Source: Planctomyces sp.
Lineage (GTDB): Bacteria > Planctomycetota > Planctomycetia > Planctomycetales > Planctomycetaceae
Assembly: GCA_016795105.1 (NCBI GenBank)
Contig: JAEUIH010000003.1
Location: 1-64,000 of the forward strand
Direction of reading: 5' to 3'
DNA length: 64,000 nt
The number at the start of each line of letters is the position of its first letter. Position 1 is the first letter of the stretch. Made by a program: the position numbers and the translations under genes. This document shows, in pieces, positions 63,803-64,000 of this stretch. Below the pieces are notes generated by a model. It saw nothing but the letters and a program-made list of their open reading frames with translations. It searched no databases and was not told the DNA's origin.

Positions 63803-64000
63803 ATGGGAGTTTCATTCATCCTGCTGGCCGGGATTGTCGTTTCTTTGGTCATTGGTTTCCTGATCGTCTGGATAGCCGCCCATTTTTCGACTCGTGAAGG
63901 GCAAAAACATCGAGCCGCGATTCTCCTTCCGGGTGTCCTGTTTGCATTGATGGTCAATTCGTGGTGGGTTTTCCTGACACTGATGGTGTTTTTCCAACTT
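63803..64000 (+). CDS. Membrane protein, N-terminal part (3' end outside window)
   Basis: The frame is open from ATG at 63803 to the window end (66 codons). The visible part has a hydrophobic helix (FILLAGIVVSLVIGFLIVWI), a basic loop (HFSTREGQKHRAA) and the start of a second helix (ILLPGVLFALMVNSWWVFLT). No family can be assigned. It lies 31 bp after the SDR stop. Confidence 0.6.
   Translation, partial: MGVSFILLAGIVVSLVIGFLIVWIAAHFSTREGQKHRAAILLPGVLFALMVNSWWVFLTLMVFFQL

Overview
The window looks like a chromosomal piece of a planctomycete (phylum Planctomycetota; I do not commit to a genus). The signs are a fused ResB/CcsA cytochrome c assembly protein of about 1470 residues, Gfo/Idh/MocA oxidoreductases with twin-arginine leaders, a CotH/EF-hand/lamin-tail protein, DUF4159 and SASA/SGNH esterase proteins, many large exported proteins of unknown function, frequent GTG starts, and interspersed palindromic repeats between genes. 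Base composition looks moderately GC-rich and even. No rRNA, tRNA or CRISPR array was seen.

Layout: 1-600 is the 3' end of a serine recombinase. 700-3000 holds two exported Cys-rich proteins, a terminator, and an ECF sigma factor with a membrane partner. 3150-8170 is a lipoprotein plus the CcsBA fusion. 8150-10740 (minus) is imuA-imuB, whose overlapping ends carry low-complexity expansions in two frames. 10900-11460 is a composite tandem repeat. 11468-16909 holds an exported repeat protein, a DUF4159 protein and a CotH protein. 17202-18157 is a GxxExxY gene followed by five exact 101-bp palindromic units. 18178-20687 holds an RluB-type pseudouridine synthase and a BON-domain protein. 20782-25996 is a tight operon: Hsp90-like ATPase, SUI1/eIF1-like factor, M19 peptidase homologue, exported protein. 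25995-30322 holds a repeat cluster, ApbE, DoxX-like and Gfo/Idh proteins and a 35-residue membrane peptide. 30349-35328 holds an MFS transporter, an OprB-like porin, a small membrane protein and an aminotransferase.

35452-42910 is a complete phosphate system, phoR-pstS-pstC-pstA-pstB-phoU-phoB, with a candidate Pho box before pstS. 42947-45276 (minus) holds rlmN, which appears to need a non-ATG start, and two small unknowns. 46030-54395 holds a CDF metal exporter, a sugar transferase, a zinc-ribbon/TPR membrane protein and a hybrid sensor kinase. 54358-58642 (minus) is an operon of NAD synthetase, RraA-like protein and an ABC-2-type membrane protein. 58749-64000 holds a second Gfo/Idh protein, a lipoprotein, a double SGNH esterase, an SDR enzyme and the start of a membrane protein.

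Three repeat families run through the intergenic space. Family A is a small REP-like hairpin (13 copies). Family B is a short GGGCA/TGCCC hairpin (2 copies). Family C is a larger ACCACGGAA/TTCCGTGGT palindrome, present in two tandem arrays. Several gene ends or starts lie inside these repeats.
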